Shown piece by piece: positions 51,101 to 58,648 of a stretch of DNA of 64,000 bases. A program made the translations under genes and the position numbers. The stretch's first letter is position 1. Each line of letters starts with the position of its first letter. The DNA is from Leishmania donovani (Eukaryota > Euglenozoa > Kinetoplastea > Trypanosomatida > Trypanosomatidae). The notes beneath the pieces were generated by a model. The model made no database searches. It was not told the origin of the DNA and was given only the letters and a program-made list of their open reading frames with translations. Location: positions 301,477-365,476 of the forward strand of contig NC_018253.1 in NCBI RefSeq assembly GCF_000227135.1, read 5' to 3'.

Positions 51101-54100
51101 GAGCTGAAGAATCTGCTGCGCAAGAGCGGCGCCGGCCGTCCCAGCTACCTCATCTCCGCGATCACGCACCTTCGCCTCTTCAGCACCTTCGACACGCTTC
51201 GCGAGGACATCCGCTTACTCCCGGCGTCGCGCGCCGCCCTGCACGAGCAGCTCTTTCAGCACCTGCAGGCCCGCTTCGACCCGGCCACGTGCCGCGTCGT
51301 GCTCAGCATTTTGCTGTTGCGCCAGCCTGTTGGTGGTGTGCTGGAGTTCAACCTTTACCGCCTCGTGTCGGACGTCGCCGCGGCGTCGCGGCTGGTGACG
51401 CTGCTGCGGGGCATCTGCCTTGACACGCATCACGGGCGCCTGTTCATCAAGTCGTCGACCTTCGTCGATGCCGTCGCGCGCAGATTTTTCCGCTTTGCGT
51501 CCGATTACCAGTGCGTGCAGGAACGCGTTCTTCTGGCTGAGCTGTGCTACCAACCCGTAGATGTCTCCCTCGATGAGCAGGAGGTGAAGATTGGCCTGCG
51601 CCACGTCACAGAGTCGATCCGGCGCAGTGCAGCGAACCCGCTCACGCGGCGCACTTTTGTGCCGGAGCGCTACGCGCCTCGGGAACTTCTTGGGGTGCTG
51701 CAAGGGTCGGTGCAGGCGTGTCGGCTTGATGTGATGGCCGCGTTGGCGTGCTACCTGCCGTTTCTGGAATGCCTGCTGGTGAGTCGCCGCATGCTATCGC
51801 AGCTGATCGGGTTGCTGTCCTCCGTCGTCAGCGCAACGACGTCCGCGTCGTCCTTGGCACCTGGCGCACCGACTTCTACGGGGGCGTTACATGCAGAGGA
51901 CGACGCGGACGCAGAGGACAGCGGCAGCGTCCACCCGTTGGCGAGCTACCGTGCACTGGCGCTTCAGTGGCGGCACTACCGAAGCGACATTCAGCGTCTC
52001 GGCTACGTGCTGGAAATTTTGCAGAAGAACTATCACGTGCTCCTGCGCCAGCCTGCGCTGCTGCGTCAGTGCGTGTGGAACACGGTCGGGTCGGCGATGT
52101 GCATCAGTGCCTACGATGCAGCCTTGACAGCGCGCCTGCAGCATGCATTGAATCGAATGACTACCACCAATAAAAGCACCGCCTCTTGCGAAGTGCAGGT
52201 GGGCCCGCAAGGTGAAGGTCGGCGCTCTGAGGATGCCGTGCCGCACAGCCCTGCAGCGCGGTCCCCCGACATGCCCACTTTCCCCGCGCTCTCCACGATG
52301 TGGGTTCACTGGCTGAATGCGCGGCAGCACGGCGGCGAGGGTCGCTTGATGCTCACGACTGCCTCCACGCAGTCGATACGCTGCATGGCGATGAGCCCGG
52401 ATGGGACGGAGGTCGCTGTTGGCGGCGATGACGGCATTCTGCGCCGCATGTCAGCGGACGAGGGCGAGCAACAGCAGCTGCAGCAGTCACAACTGACGCC
52501 AAAGGAAACGGAGAGCGCAGGCGGTGCCGGCGTTGTGGGACGGCGTCGTGTGGCATCGATGCTGCGGCATGAGTCCGCCGTCACCTCTGTGCTGTACGTG
52601 ACCACTCGCACTGCCGGCGGTCCAACAGCAGGCACCAACGGCACAGGCGCATCGGCTACCCTGGCAGCGCCTACTGGGGTGGCACAGCTACTTGTTTCGG
52701 GGTGTGCTCGCGGCCTCTTGTACGTGTGGAGCCTTGAAGACAACTCTCTGCTGCAACGCGGCACTGGCCACCTTCGAGCCATCAGCGGGCTTGTGTGCCA
52801 TCCGCTGGAGCCGTTGGTGCTGTGCTCTTGCAGCCACGACTCGTTTGTCATGCTCTGGGGCGTCGGCACTGCAGAGGCCACGTCGAGGCTGTGTAGCGAG
52901 GTCCAGGCCGCGTTGGCCCTGCGCATGCCCAAGCACCCGGCCGGCTCTGCAGCGCGGCACCAGCAAGAGCGGCTGCACCAAAGGACGAGGGAGGAGAAGG
53001 GTAACGGCGAGCTGTGCGTTGGCGGTGGTGGCGCTGGGCCAGCTGTGATGCGGCGGGGTACCCCTGGGTCGAGCAACGGCATCCGCAGTAGGCAGACGCC
53101 GCTCCAGGCATCGCTCACGCCGTTCCACACGGAGCGGCAACACCACACCCCTGTCGCAGCGGTTGCCTTCCATCGCTCTGGCGACATCTTCGCCAGCGGC
53201 AGCTGGGATGGCGTTCTTGTGCTGCACGACACCCGTGAACTACGCACACCATCGCCTGTGATTACGCCAGAGATGAAGGTCCCATGCGAATCAACGAATC
53301 AGACCCGCCTCACGAGTCGGCGGTCACGCCGTGCCAAGGTGGTCTGGCGTACCCGACGCGGTCCAGAGCGTCGGCAGGTCACATTTCAGTCGACGGAGTT
53401 TGCGTTGAGCTCATCGGTGCGCGCGCTTTCTTTTTCGAACTCGCTCGCCGTCACCTGCGTTGTTGGCTGCCACAATGGCACCGTGGTCGTGGTGGACCAC
53501 GCCTCTGCGGCGGTGGTGGCGCGGTGGACATCGCTGCACTCCGCGCCGGTTACGCGGCTCACCGCATCGTTGGACGGCCGGTGCATGGCGTCGGCCGACG
53601 AGCACGGCGTTGTGCGCTTGACGCACACCGGCATCACGGGATCGGTCTTTGCCACCTTCAACGGTCACCATGGCGCTGTCACCGGCTTGTGCTTCCGTCC
53701 ACCGCGCGCAGGCCACGGCGAGGACGTCGCTGGTGGCGCCGATGCCCTGCAAGCGCCTCCAGCGTGGTTGCTCACCGCTGGCGAGGATCGTACGTTGCAG
53801 GCATGGCGAGTGGACAGCAGCGGCAGCGGCGGCTTCAAGACGCAGACGGCCATGTCGAGGCGCCGTCTGATCGCCGCGCACTGCACGGCGGTGACGGCGG
53901 TGGCGTCGTCGCGCGACGGCCAACTGATCGTCACCGGCTCCGCAGACGGAACCGCGATCGTGTTTCGGGTGCCAGAGGAGATCGACGATGACGAAGACAT
54001 CGCCTGCAGGGGGGCACGTGGGGCGGCAATGGGCAGGGACTATGCTGGCACCGCCGCATGGGATCGACCGAAAGCGGTGGGAAAGAAAGCGCGTTCGGAC

Positions 54101-57100
54101 TCCTCGAAGGCGGCGGGCAACGTGCAGACGACGCTTCCGCTGAAGCCGGCCTTCACGCTAAGGCACGACGACTGCCGTATTACCTGCATCTGTCTCGCAC
54201 TGCGCGACACTCGAATCGTTGTTGGTGTGGTATTCGGCCTTGTGTACGTGTGGTCGTCGTCTCCAGGGCTGAACCAGGTGGAGGGGCGCCTGCTGCTTCG
54301 CGTTCGCGTGCCGGAGCATGGCTTGTACCCCGTCATCTCGCTGAACATGGTGGAGCGGTGTAGTGCGGCTGCGATGAACGGCAATCGAGGGCTAGCCGAG
54401 GTCCGCAAGGGCGGAATCGCCCAGCAAACCCGGGGCGCAGAGACGACATTGCCGCACGCGAACCCACTGCAGCCAGCGCACACGCACACACGCAGCAGCG
54501 CTGCCACCGCCGCCATCGTCGCGTCTCCTCCGACGGAGAAGGAGGATGAGAGCAGCACACTCGTGACAGCCGTGTGCGCCAACGGCGACGTGGCCATCTT
54601 CAAGCTGCTTGGCGACGCTGCCTCACTCGTTATGGCAGCTGACCAGGCACGCCGTCGACAGCGCCAGCAACGTCACCAGATCCGTGCCAGCTACTGCGCC
54701 ACTGGCCTCGCCGATGGCGTCTTCCCGCGAAGCAACAGTGCCAGCTACGCAAGCAGCGCGGACACGTTGGAGCGCTCCGCGGAGGACGTTGGCGTTGCGA
54801 TGGCAACGTCGGCAAGCAAGAGCCTCACCTGGGTCGAGCGCGTGGAGAGTGGAGGTGAGGGTGGTGGGGTAGCACCCCGTGCAGGCAGCGCCGCCACCGC
54901 CTCCAATTCAACGCCACGCGTGCGAGAAGCAGGCCCCGCTGCATCGCAGGTGGGACGGTGGCGGCCCCTGCCACCGACAACGGACTGCACTGCGCGTGGC
55001 CGGGGTGGTGCCCCCGTCGCTGCAAGTGCGACGCCCGCACCGCAAGCAGTGACCTTCGAGGCTCCGCGGCGTTGTCGGCAGGCACTCGATCGGCGCGCCC
55101 GAAAGCTTCAGCGCCTGCTGTCTCGCTGTCGTGCGACAGAGGTCGAGCTGTGCAGCAGCTTTCGGCTGCACCTGCATCGGCATCAACTGCACTGGGCAAA
55201 TGCGGCGGACGCAGAGGAAATCACGAGCGTGGTGTGGCTCAACGCGCAGAACCCGCATCTCTCCCTGCCGGGCGACGCGACAGATGCGTCTGCTGCAGTG
55301 TTGGCAGATGCGCTCGATGGAGAGCACGGCAGGCTTGCCCTCGTTGTGGCACAGCGACAGCTGTTCCTGCTCTCTAGCAACGGGCATGAGAGCGCCTTAA
55401 GCGGGCGTCTTACTGTGCGCGTACCGTCGCGCCTCCCTGGCAGTGCCTCGGTGCTGAAAAGTGCCAGCGGTACAATGCCGAAAAAAGGAATGGCTGTTGG
55501 GGCGCCGGAGCGGGGGGCCAGCGGTGATGGAACGAACGTAGAGGGCAAAGTAGTGCCTCCAGAAGCCGTAGAGGCCACGGCGACAGAGGAGTTTGAGGTG
55601 GACCTCGGCGACCTCCTGCGCGACGACGAGTACTTCACGTCTTCCAGCTCAGCTGTCGCAGTTGCGCCACCGGCACCATCGGCGGCGACGGCAGTGGCGC
55701 TGCGCTGGTTTGCGGTCGCCGTCACCACCAGTCAAGGCGAAGTTTTCCTCCTTCGCGTGCAAGTGCCGCATGATCATGGAAAACACATTGACACTCTGGG
55801 CTTACCGACAACGCCGTTCACTGGCTCTGGAGCGAGGCCGCCAACGGCCGCCTCGCACCACCTGAACACCAACATCCTTCCCAGGACCAGCATTACACTG
55901 TGCCGACGACTGAGCTTCACTGGCTCCATCGCCAGCCAGGCAGCCGCAGCAGAAATGGACGGGGCCGAGGGCGGCACCAGCGGTGCCGCACTTCACCGCG
56001 TTACGGCCGCGCCTCGTGCAACAAGCGTTGAGCTGTGCACGCTGCCGCACGAGCTGGGAACGTCGCTTGACGCCAGCGCCGCGTCACTTCCCTTGGACGC
56101 GGCCGCAACAGCGATGGAGAGAGTGGCGCTGCTCGCAGGCTGCACTGACGGCTCGACACGGGTGTGGCTAGCGGCGACGCCTCCTCTAGCGCCGCACTCT
56201 CGCCGTGCGCCTCCAGCTGGTATCGAGATGGACGAAACCCCTGCGCGGTCGCGCATTGGTGGCGCCAGTGACGTCTTTATCGGCTGCTTTTATTGTACCA
56301 ACAGCGTCACCGTTGTCTCCGGCTTGCTGAACTGCAGCGTGCAGCGCGCCAGTGGCAGCGGAGTATCAGCACTGGTACCATCCTCGCGGTGGATTGTGGG
56401 TGACACCCTCGGCAACGTCTATCAGCTCCAGCTGGAGCGAGACCCCCCTGGTGGTGTGGCCGCTCTGCTGAGCAACTCACGTGACATGCTGACCGCGGCC
56501 GGCGGCGGCGCGAGGAGCGGCAAGGCAGAGGTGCGAATGACCCGGTTCCCGGCAGAAAACATCCATGTGGAGCCGTGGGCTCGGTCGCTTCAGCGGTTGA
56601 TCACCATGATGAGTAGCGCCCCGCCTGCTTCGGCGGCAGGAGCAATGCAGACGCCCGGTGCCAGCGATAGTGCTGATGAGGGTTCTCTGACCGGTGGTCG
56701 CACGGCGGCCAGCGAGGCTGTCGGCACCCTGGCGTGGCCCGGGTGGTCGTCGCAATCACCGGAGGATTGGTTGGCGCCGGTGGATGTCTCGTCAGTGCTG
56801 CCAACGCTGCTGAGGCGCGCTGCGTCAGCGACCGGCGCCAGAGCGGATGCAACCTCCGAATGGCGAAGCACGAACGGCAAGCCGCAGGCAGCAATGCTGT
56901 CTTCTTCCGTCGGCGCTGCGGTTCGAACTCCGGGGACCGGCGACTCAACTCTTCAGCTTTCGACCGCCGCCCCGTTTTGCTCGGACCTTGTCAGTTTCCC
57001 GCCCGTGGAGTGGTCGTGTCTCCCTGATCTGCCCTCGGTGCAGCGGGTAAGTGCTGCTGTCGCTTCCAGCGCAACAGGCGGTGCCGCCGAGGATGTAACT

Positions 57101-57511
57101 GTGCGCGGTTCTGACGGGCCTGCTCACTTGGCATGGCTGGGCAGCTTCGGACTCTCCTCTCCGCCCATAGCGCTGCCGTCTTTCGCGACCGAACCGCGCG
57201 CGACCCGGAGCGTGCTGGAGCGCCAAGGTGTCGATAATGACGGAGGAGAGTTCGCGGCGGCGCAGAGTTTTCAGGTGCCACTGAGGAGTCTCTTGGCAAG
57301 GTATCGTTCGCAGGGGGCGGATACGGACAGCGGCACTCCAGCGAGCTGGAGCGGTGAGACGGCGGCGGCGGTGAAGCTGCCAAAACGCGGCAAAGCAAAT
57401 CCCACTGTGCATGTTGAGGAGCCAGCCGTGCCGCCGCCCAGCCAGCTGCTAACGCAAGACGACCGCCCGCACCACCCCATCAACGCCGACGACGAGGACG
57501 AGGAAGACTAG
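45143..57511 (+). CDS. TEP1: TEP1-like protein: TROVE, vWA, DUF4062, NACHT NTPase, WD40 repeats
   Basis: 4122 residues. In animals TEP1 is the RNA-binding protein shared by telomerase and vault particles (2627 aa in human). Domains in order: TROVE from about 85 (DGEFVLKLALYVRHEL at 87, LPSDW at 135) to about 600; vWA-like at about 617-870, where IVIICVTSALF replaces the usual metal-binding DxSxS strand; DUF4062 at about 1252-1480 (FFISSTFLDM near 1257, VDLRWGI at 1297, VSRCSPFFIGIIGARYG just after); NACHT/STAND NTPase with Walker A GCDGDGKSS at 1766-1774 and Walker B VVVLDGLD at 1896-1904; helical STAND region to about 2250; WD40 repeats about 2410-3760; acidic tail ending DDEDEED. Long Ala/Gly/Ser-rich insertions between domains explain the extra length. 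The telomerase or vault role is inferred from the family. After the TAG the same frame stays open another 64 codons. Confidence 0.92.
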   Translation: MEYFYRTNAAELTLLKAALVNLVSSCLMREPPFEAARPGKLPVITAPATRSPTADEDAVDVAPAPENDGASTVAQMRELVHLISRQDGEFVLKLALYVRHELHLRRSPSFLVALCAREPNCIPFLQPYMEKIIVLPSDWLAVANFAYFHDCDAAHDYAGTLTYSVKTEREAHATASAAPSAEKRSTSSTGTRSPEPSAVEARSGSSVGSQGANPLASRMGAKARGDRHQGAAARDPTRSYIPSALRSALVSTFAKFSVFSMAKYDNEAAEHRAKRRQIRRDRAAAEVAVVTSSMTDPDESSAAGTRPSALPCRARPQTFTFKQLIRMLHITEPAYIVCCLLGKRYPTNEDDFRRMRLHLTDPTWKNAAPLKTGATSSAKGVHSAKHTYGRAILGGGGGEGEDEDEDADDSHQDNAELPFCVFDARRAGQRMHLPVPATWETQLSKEGNTGRVWDALISSDAVPYMALLRNLRNILTRLCSASTHKRVLEKLVDEQQVAASQQLPYRFYSAYLAVRQIDTLLVHLDALRAVTRKARFRKEVVSERGHGGRGGGGGGRAAVASKFAAGAVHETMREAAKRFERPLVPRSYLRRYVVQYCAALDAAINTSARLNVVPMKGTSIVIICVTSALFEPMSAVGGTATTPASSQRKVDVTALLVAMLMRSCEQCVVLIYCYDEYVVFRENDPDVERTALQGMYDEDVGSPSSWDTESGSSRGNDFENDGAVDGDFEAMSNPLHRATATTSQKGAPGLMGLVSSLTARCSSLLERKREEVGPDGVATSFVMFADATGAQFPYAFLDEVIERNMRIESLLVFDEGVHRTYANMNRNAPAFGDLPTYLSRLRRTCSPDLVYVGVNLKASSPPAAEGVGQVPGATVFPVTASAAGAPAHRKRGQVSEPAAKSGATAAFQKAEVKRRFGHRNDVLLTGFSDSILRLVAERTGGGPLAVIERAAETYHVSRLSARASQAAWEERVKALKVLAALREGHQSHIGGGGGSLEALHDPGAFPFNDYLKPPTQSSTATAFPMQSSSLPSTARPLVAEAMTAPAVALPFFDSDGKAVSAIGRNWDCSSRSSDRRLQWLTSRIAGLSSSTGDAETPSKGRTALPSIRRLLAKPSLSESEAATPSASGAKSSVGEAVDPAPHWGSGEARESEPAWLAAEGKNVSSVFHPQPFISILKLFSMSSSKHGDSTTASAAGDAASAAASATACAAATTTLTKTAATKSVARHRLQGPASHPLSPTASAVVRRLITSYRVCRFFISSTFLDMNNERNAITLDIFPRLRRWAAEAGLKVTLLEVDLRWGIPALATSRNLSTSVCLNEVSRCSPFFIGIIGARYGTSPPTPLQVVVDEDVDAEDYAWMRELSDPHVSVTELEMRHAIYNTKRRVGCDEAPWSALFFARDSPHLLSSFGPADTACRAVYEADSATATEAIECLKQRITENGCKLVSYQAAYINPAKTLLPSNSGPGSGGAPLLAGGSTRSAAMCSGARAMMEDDLGRWAVRSRHGFGDGTGQAASSASGKTSEADSLGALVQARITESGEPKRLTSIDVAIDMADFSSKVFHELQEVICRVCGVHPVLDDSAAEKQRRQHADACVTDAHGPEKNAEARRCARSARSAISATRGATTAEAPDMYEMLVVAQSEFARKLSDLYAAPRGLLEQLSSFALNGILGVTDESDVPSDAGAERQRGAAPHGTKRQEFVTPIPSSESAYDSCPVRGFSPLPPPQRAQHVKDSASSGEGTPCQPLVARAGVPGGGTSSILLLEGCDGDGKSSALAALTALVLEPMRKASASEATPRFLFYSTQAEDDSVRGLLLFLAKSLRIFFQLYGEVSVHDTDAVDELLLMLDHAYAAIHRHFETSSGDAGTATTARGGRGANGGRSAAGRAAAGAGHAALVVVLDGLDKSSEAAELVSLLGTILHPLATQHIRFVVSACPRSSLARALRTRTPPAHVLTVPILSEGERAELVRLHLANYGKVLEESFTADELKNLLRKSGAGRPSYLISAITHLRLFSTFDTLREDIRLLPASRAALHEQLFQHLQARFDPATCRVVLSILLLRQPVGGVLEFNLYRLVSDVAAASRLVTLLRGICLDTHHGRLFIKSSTFVDAVARRFFRFASDYQCVQERVLLAELCYQPVDVSLDEQEVKIGLRHVTESIRRSAANPLTRRTFVPERYAPRELLGVLQGSVQACRLDVMAALACYLPFLECLLVSRRMLSQLIGLLSSVVSATTSASSLAPGAPTSTGALHAEDDADAEDSGSVHPLASYRALALQWRHYRSDIQRLGYVLEILQKNYHVLLRQPALLRQCVWNTVGSAMCISAYDAALTARLQHALNRMTTTNKSTASCEVQVGPQGEGRRSEDAVPHSPAARSPDMPTFPALSTMWVHWLNARQHGGEGRLMLTTASTQSIRCMAMSPDGTEVAVGGDDGILRRMSADEGEQQQLQQSQLTPKETESAGGAGVVGRRRVASMLRHESAVTSVLYVTTRTAGGPTAGTNGTGASATLAAPTGVAQLLVSGCARGLLYVWSLEDNSLLQRGTGHLRAISGLVCHPLEPLVLCSCSHDSFVMLWGVGTAEATSRLCSEVQAALALRMPKHPAGSAARHQQERLHQRTREEKGNGELCVGGGGAGPAVMRRGTPGSSNGIRSRQTPLQASLTPFHTERQHHTPVAAVAFHRSGDIFASGSWDGVLVLHDTRELRTPSPVITPEMKVPCESTNQTRLTSRRSRRAKVVWRTRRGPERRQVTFQSTEFALSSSVRALSFSNSLAVTCVVGCHNGTVVVVDHASAAVVARWTSLHSAPVTRLTASLDGRCMASADEHGVVRLTHTGITGSVFATFNGHHGAVTGLCFRPPRAGHGEDVAGGADALQAPPAWLLTAGEDRTLQAWRVDSSGSGGFKTQTAMSRRRLIAAHCTAVTAVASSRDGQLIVTGSADGTAIVFRVPEEIDDDEDIACRGARGAAMGRDYAGTAAWDRPKAVGKKARSDSSKAAGNVQTTLPLKPAFTLRHDDCRITCICLALRDTRIVVGVVFGLVYVWSSSPGLNQVEGRLLLRVRVPEHGLYPVISLNMVERCSAAAMNGNRGLAEVRKGGIAQQTRGAETTLPHANPLQPAHTHTRSSAATAAIVASPPTEKEDESSTLVTAVCANGDVAIFKLLGDAASLVMAADQARRRQRQQRHQIRASYCATGLADGVFPRSNSASYASSADTLERSAEDVGVAMATSASKSLTWVERVESGGEGGGVAPRAGSAATASNSTPRVREAGPAASQVGRWRPLPPTTDCTARGRGGAPVAASATPAPQAVTFEAPRRCRQALDRRARKLQRLLSRCRATEVELCSSFRLHLHRHQLHWANAADAEEITSVVWLNAQNPHLSLPGDATDASAAVLADALDGEHGRLALVVAQRQLFLLSSNGHESALSGRLTVRVPSRLPGSASVLKSASGTMPKKGMAVGAPERGASGDGTNVEGKVVPPEAVEATATEEFEVDLGDLLRDDEYFTSSSSAVAVAPPAPSAATAVALRWFAVAVTTSQGEVFLLRVQVPHDHGKHIDTLGLPTTPFTGSGARPPTAASHHLNTNILPRTSITLCRRLSFTGSIASQAAAAEMDGAEGGTSGAALHRVTAAPRATSVELCTLPHELGTSLDASAASLPLDAAATAMERVALLAGCTDGSTRVWLAATPPLAPHSRRAPPAGIEMDETPARSRIGGASDVFIGCFYCTNSVTVVSGLLNCSVQRASGSGVSALVPSSRWIVGDTLGNVYQLQLERDPPGGVAALLSNSRDMLTAAGGGARSGKAEVRMTRFPAENIHVEPWARSLQRLITMMSSAPPASAAGAMQTPGASDSADEGSLTGGRTAASEAVGTLAWPGWSSQSPEDWLAPVDVSSVLPTLLRRAASATGARADATSEWRSTNGKPQAAMLSSSVGAAVRTPGTGDSTLQLSTAAPFCSDLVSFPPVEWSCLPDLPSVQRVSAAVASSATGGAAEDVTVRGSDGPAHLAWLGSFGLSSPPIALPSFATEPRATRSVLERQGVDNDGGEFAAAQSFQVPLRSLLARYRSQGADTDSGTPASWSGETAAAVKLPKRGKANPTVHVEEPAVPPPSQLLTQDDRPHHPINADDEDEED

Positions 57512-57541
57512 TTTGCCGTCCTGTACAAGGCAGAGCCACTG

Positions 57542-57706
57542 ATGTCGCAGTCTCCGTGCGCCGGTGGCGCAGAGGCAAGGCGTGCCTGGCTAATTCACCA
57601 GCAAGAGGTACTGAGTGAGGCGATGCGCGTGCAGCGATACAGCAAGCTGACACGACGGGTGCTGGAGGCGTACCAGCGGTGCACGGCTACCGCGATGGGG
57701 CTCTGA
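57542..57706 (+). CDS. Possible 54-aa small protein behind the TEP1-like gene
   Basis: An ATG at 57542, 31 bases after the TEP1-like stop and in the same frame, opens 54 codons ending in TGA. The product is helical and charged (RRAWLIHQQEVLSEAM, then RVQRYSKLTRRVLEAYQRC), and codon use looks like the neighbouring genes. There is no pyrimidine tract or AG signal of its own directly upstream. It could be a downstream ORF, a C-terminal extension made by stop readthrough, a former exon end separated by a mutated codon, or chance. I do not recognise it. Confidence 0.3.
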   Translation: MSQSPCAGGAEARRAWLIHQQEVLSEAMRVQRYSKLTRRVLEAYQRCTATAMGL

Positions 57707-58440
57707 GAAGTTGAGCACATACAGTGGCTGCCGTCACCAAAAAAGTGCGACGGGTGCCGGCACCACGCGATGCACAGGAGTTGGGGGTGAGGGTAGGCGG
57801 AGTGGTGATGGCATACGCACAGGCTCGCACGTAGGGATGGAGCCAGCAGAAGTGATGCAAGGCGCCGAGGGGCAATCTGCCGACCCGATGCGTGAGGATG
57901 CGCGCCATCGACACTGAGGGATTAGCGATGGTGCACCCGGCAGTGACACTCATGAAGTCCTCGTGGTGGCATCCACACGGACACCCCAGGCGCCATATCA
58001 GGCCCCCCGAAGGGGCAGCAAGAAGGTTCAATGCAAGTTGGAAGCGCAACGGCGCGCTGGCCAAGGAGCAAGACCGACAGGGAGAAGAAACGAGCGAGAC
58101 GGAAAAACAAAGTAGTGCCAGTGCTGCGCCTCTGAGCAGGCAGCGCTGAGCTCATGTGAGTTGCTGGCGCGTATACATATCGGTGCCGCTGCCTTCTTAC
58201 TAAGGGTATTTTGGGTGGCGAGTCCAGCGATGGAAGGAGCCATACCCTCGACCTTCTCGCGATCTTCTTTCCTCTGGCTGTGCGCGTGTGTGCGCCTTGT
58301 TATGCGTAGGATGTCCCCCAAAGCAATGCACGTGTGGTTTCACGCGCCGACGTTACGAGGGCAGAAGAAGAGGAACCCGTCACCTCCCCGACCCCTCCCG
58401 ATCACTAGCCTACATGCACGCCATCGGCCACTCGCTCCTG
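57707..58440 (+). other. Intergenic: TEP1-like 3' UTR with possible SIDER-like remnant
   Basis: No gene supported. The part at about 57840-58000 is GC-rich and not CT-biased, unlike most spacers here. Its wording (cactgaggga, gtgcacccggcagtgacact) resembles from memory the degenerate SIDER retroposons found in Leishmania 3' UTRs. Without a comparison copy this is only a suspicion. Confidence 0.35.
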
Positions 58441-58566
58441 CGCCCTTCCTCTCCTCTCCGCCTATGCTTTCTTCTTAACCCCTCCCCCCCTCCTCCCCTC
58501 CTCCCCTACACTCCCTCTCGATCTCGTGTTTGTTCGATGTCGTGGGCGGCTGGCACACGCACACAG
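58441..58566 (+). promoter_or_regulatory. Polypyrimidine tract and splice acceptor for p28
   Basis: A very long CT tract at 58441-58525 (with C7 runs). The first AG is at 58565-58566, 82 nt before the ATG at 58649. Confidence 0.6.
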
Positions 58567-58648
58567 GAAGCCAGTGGCTGAAGCGAGGCGCCGACAGGAT
58601 CTGGAAGTAACAGGGAGAAGGGAACAGAGGCTGCTGAAGACCTGAGCA

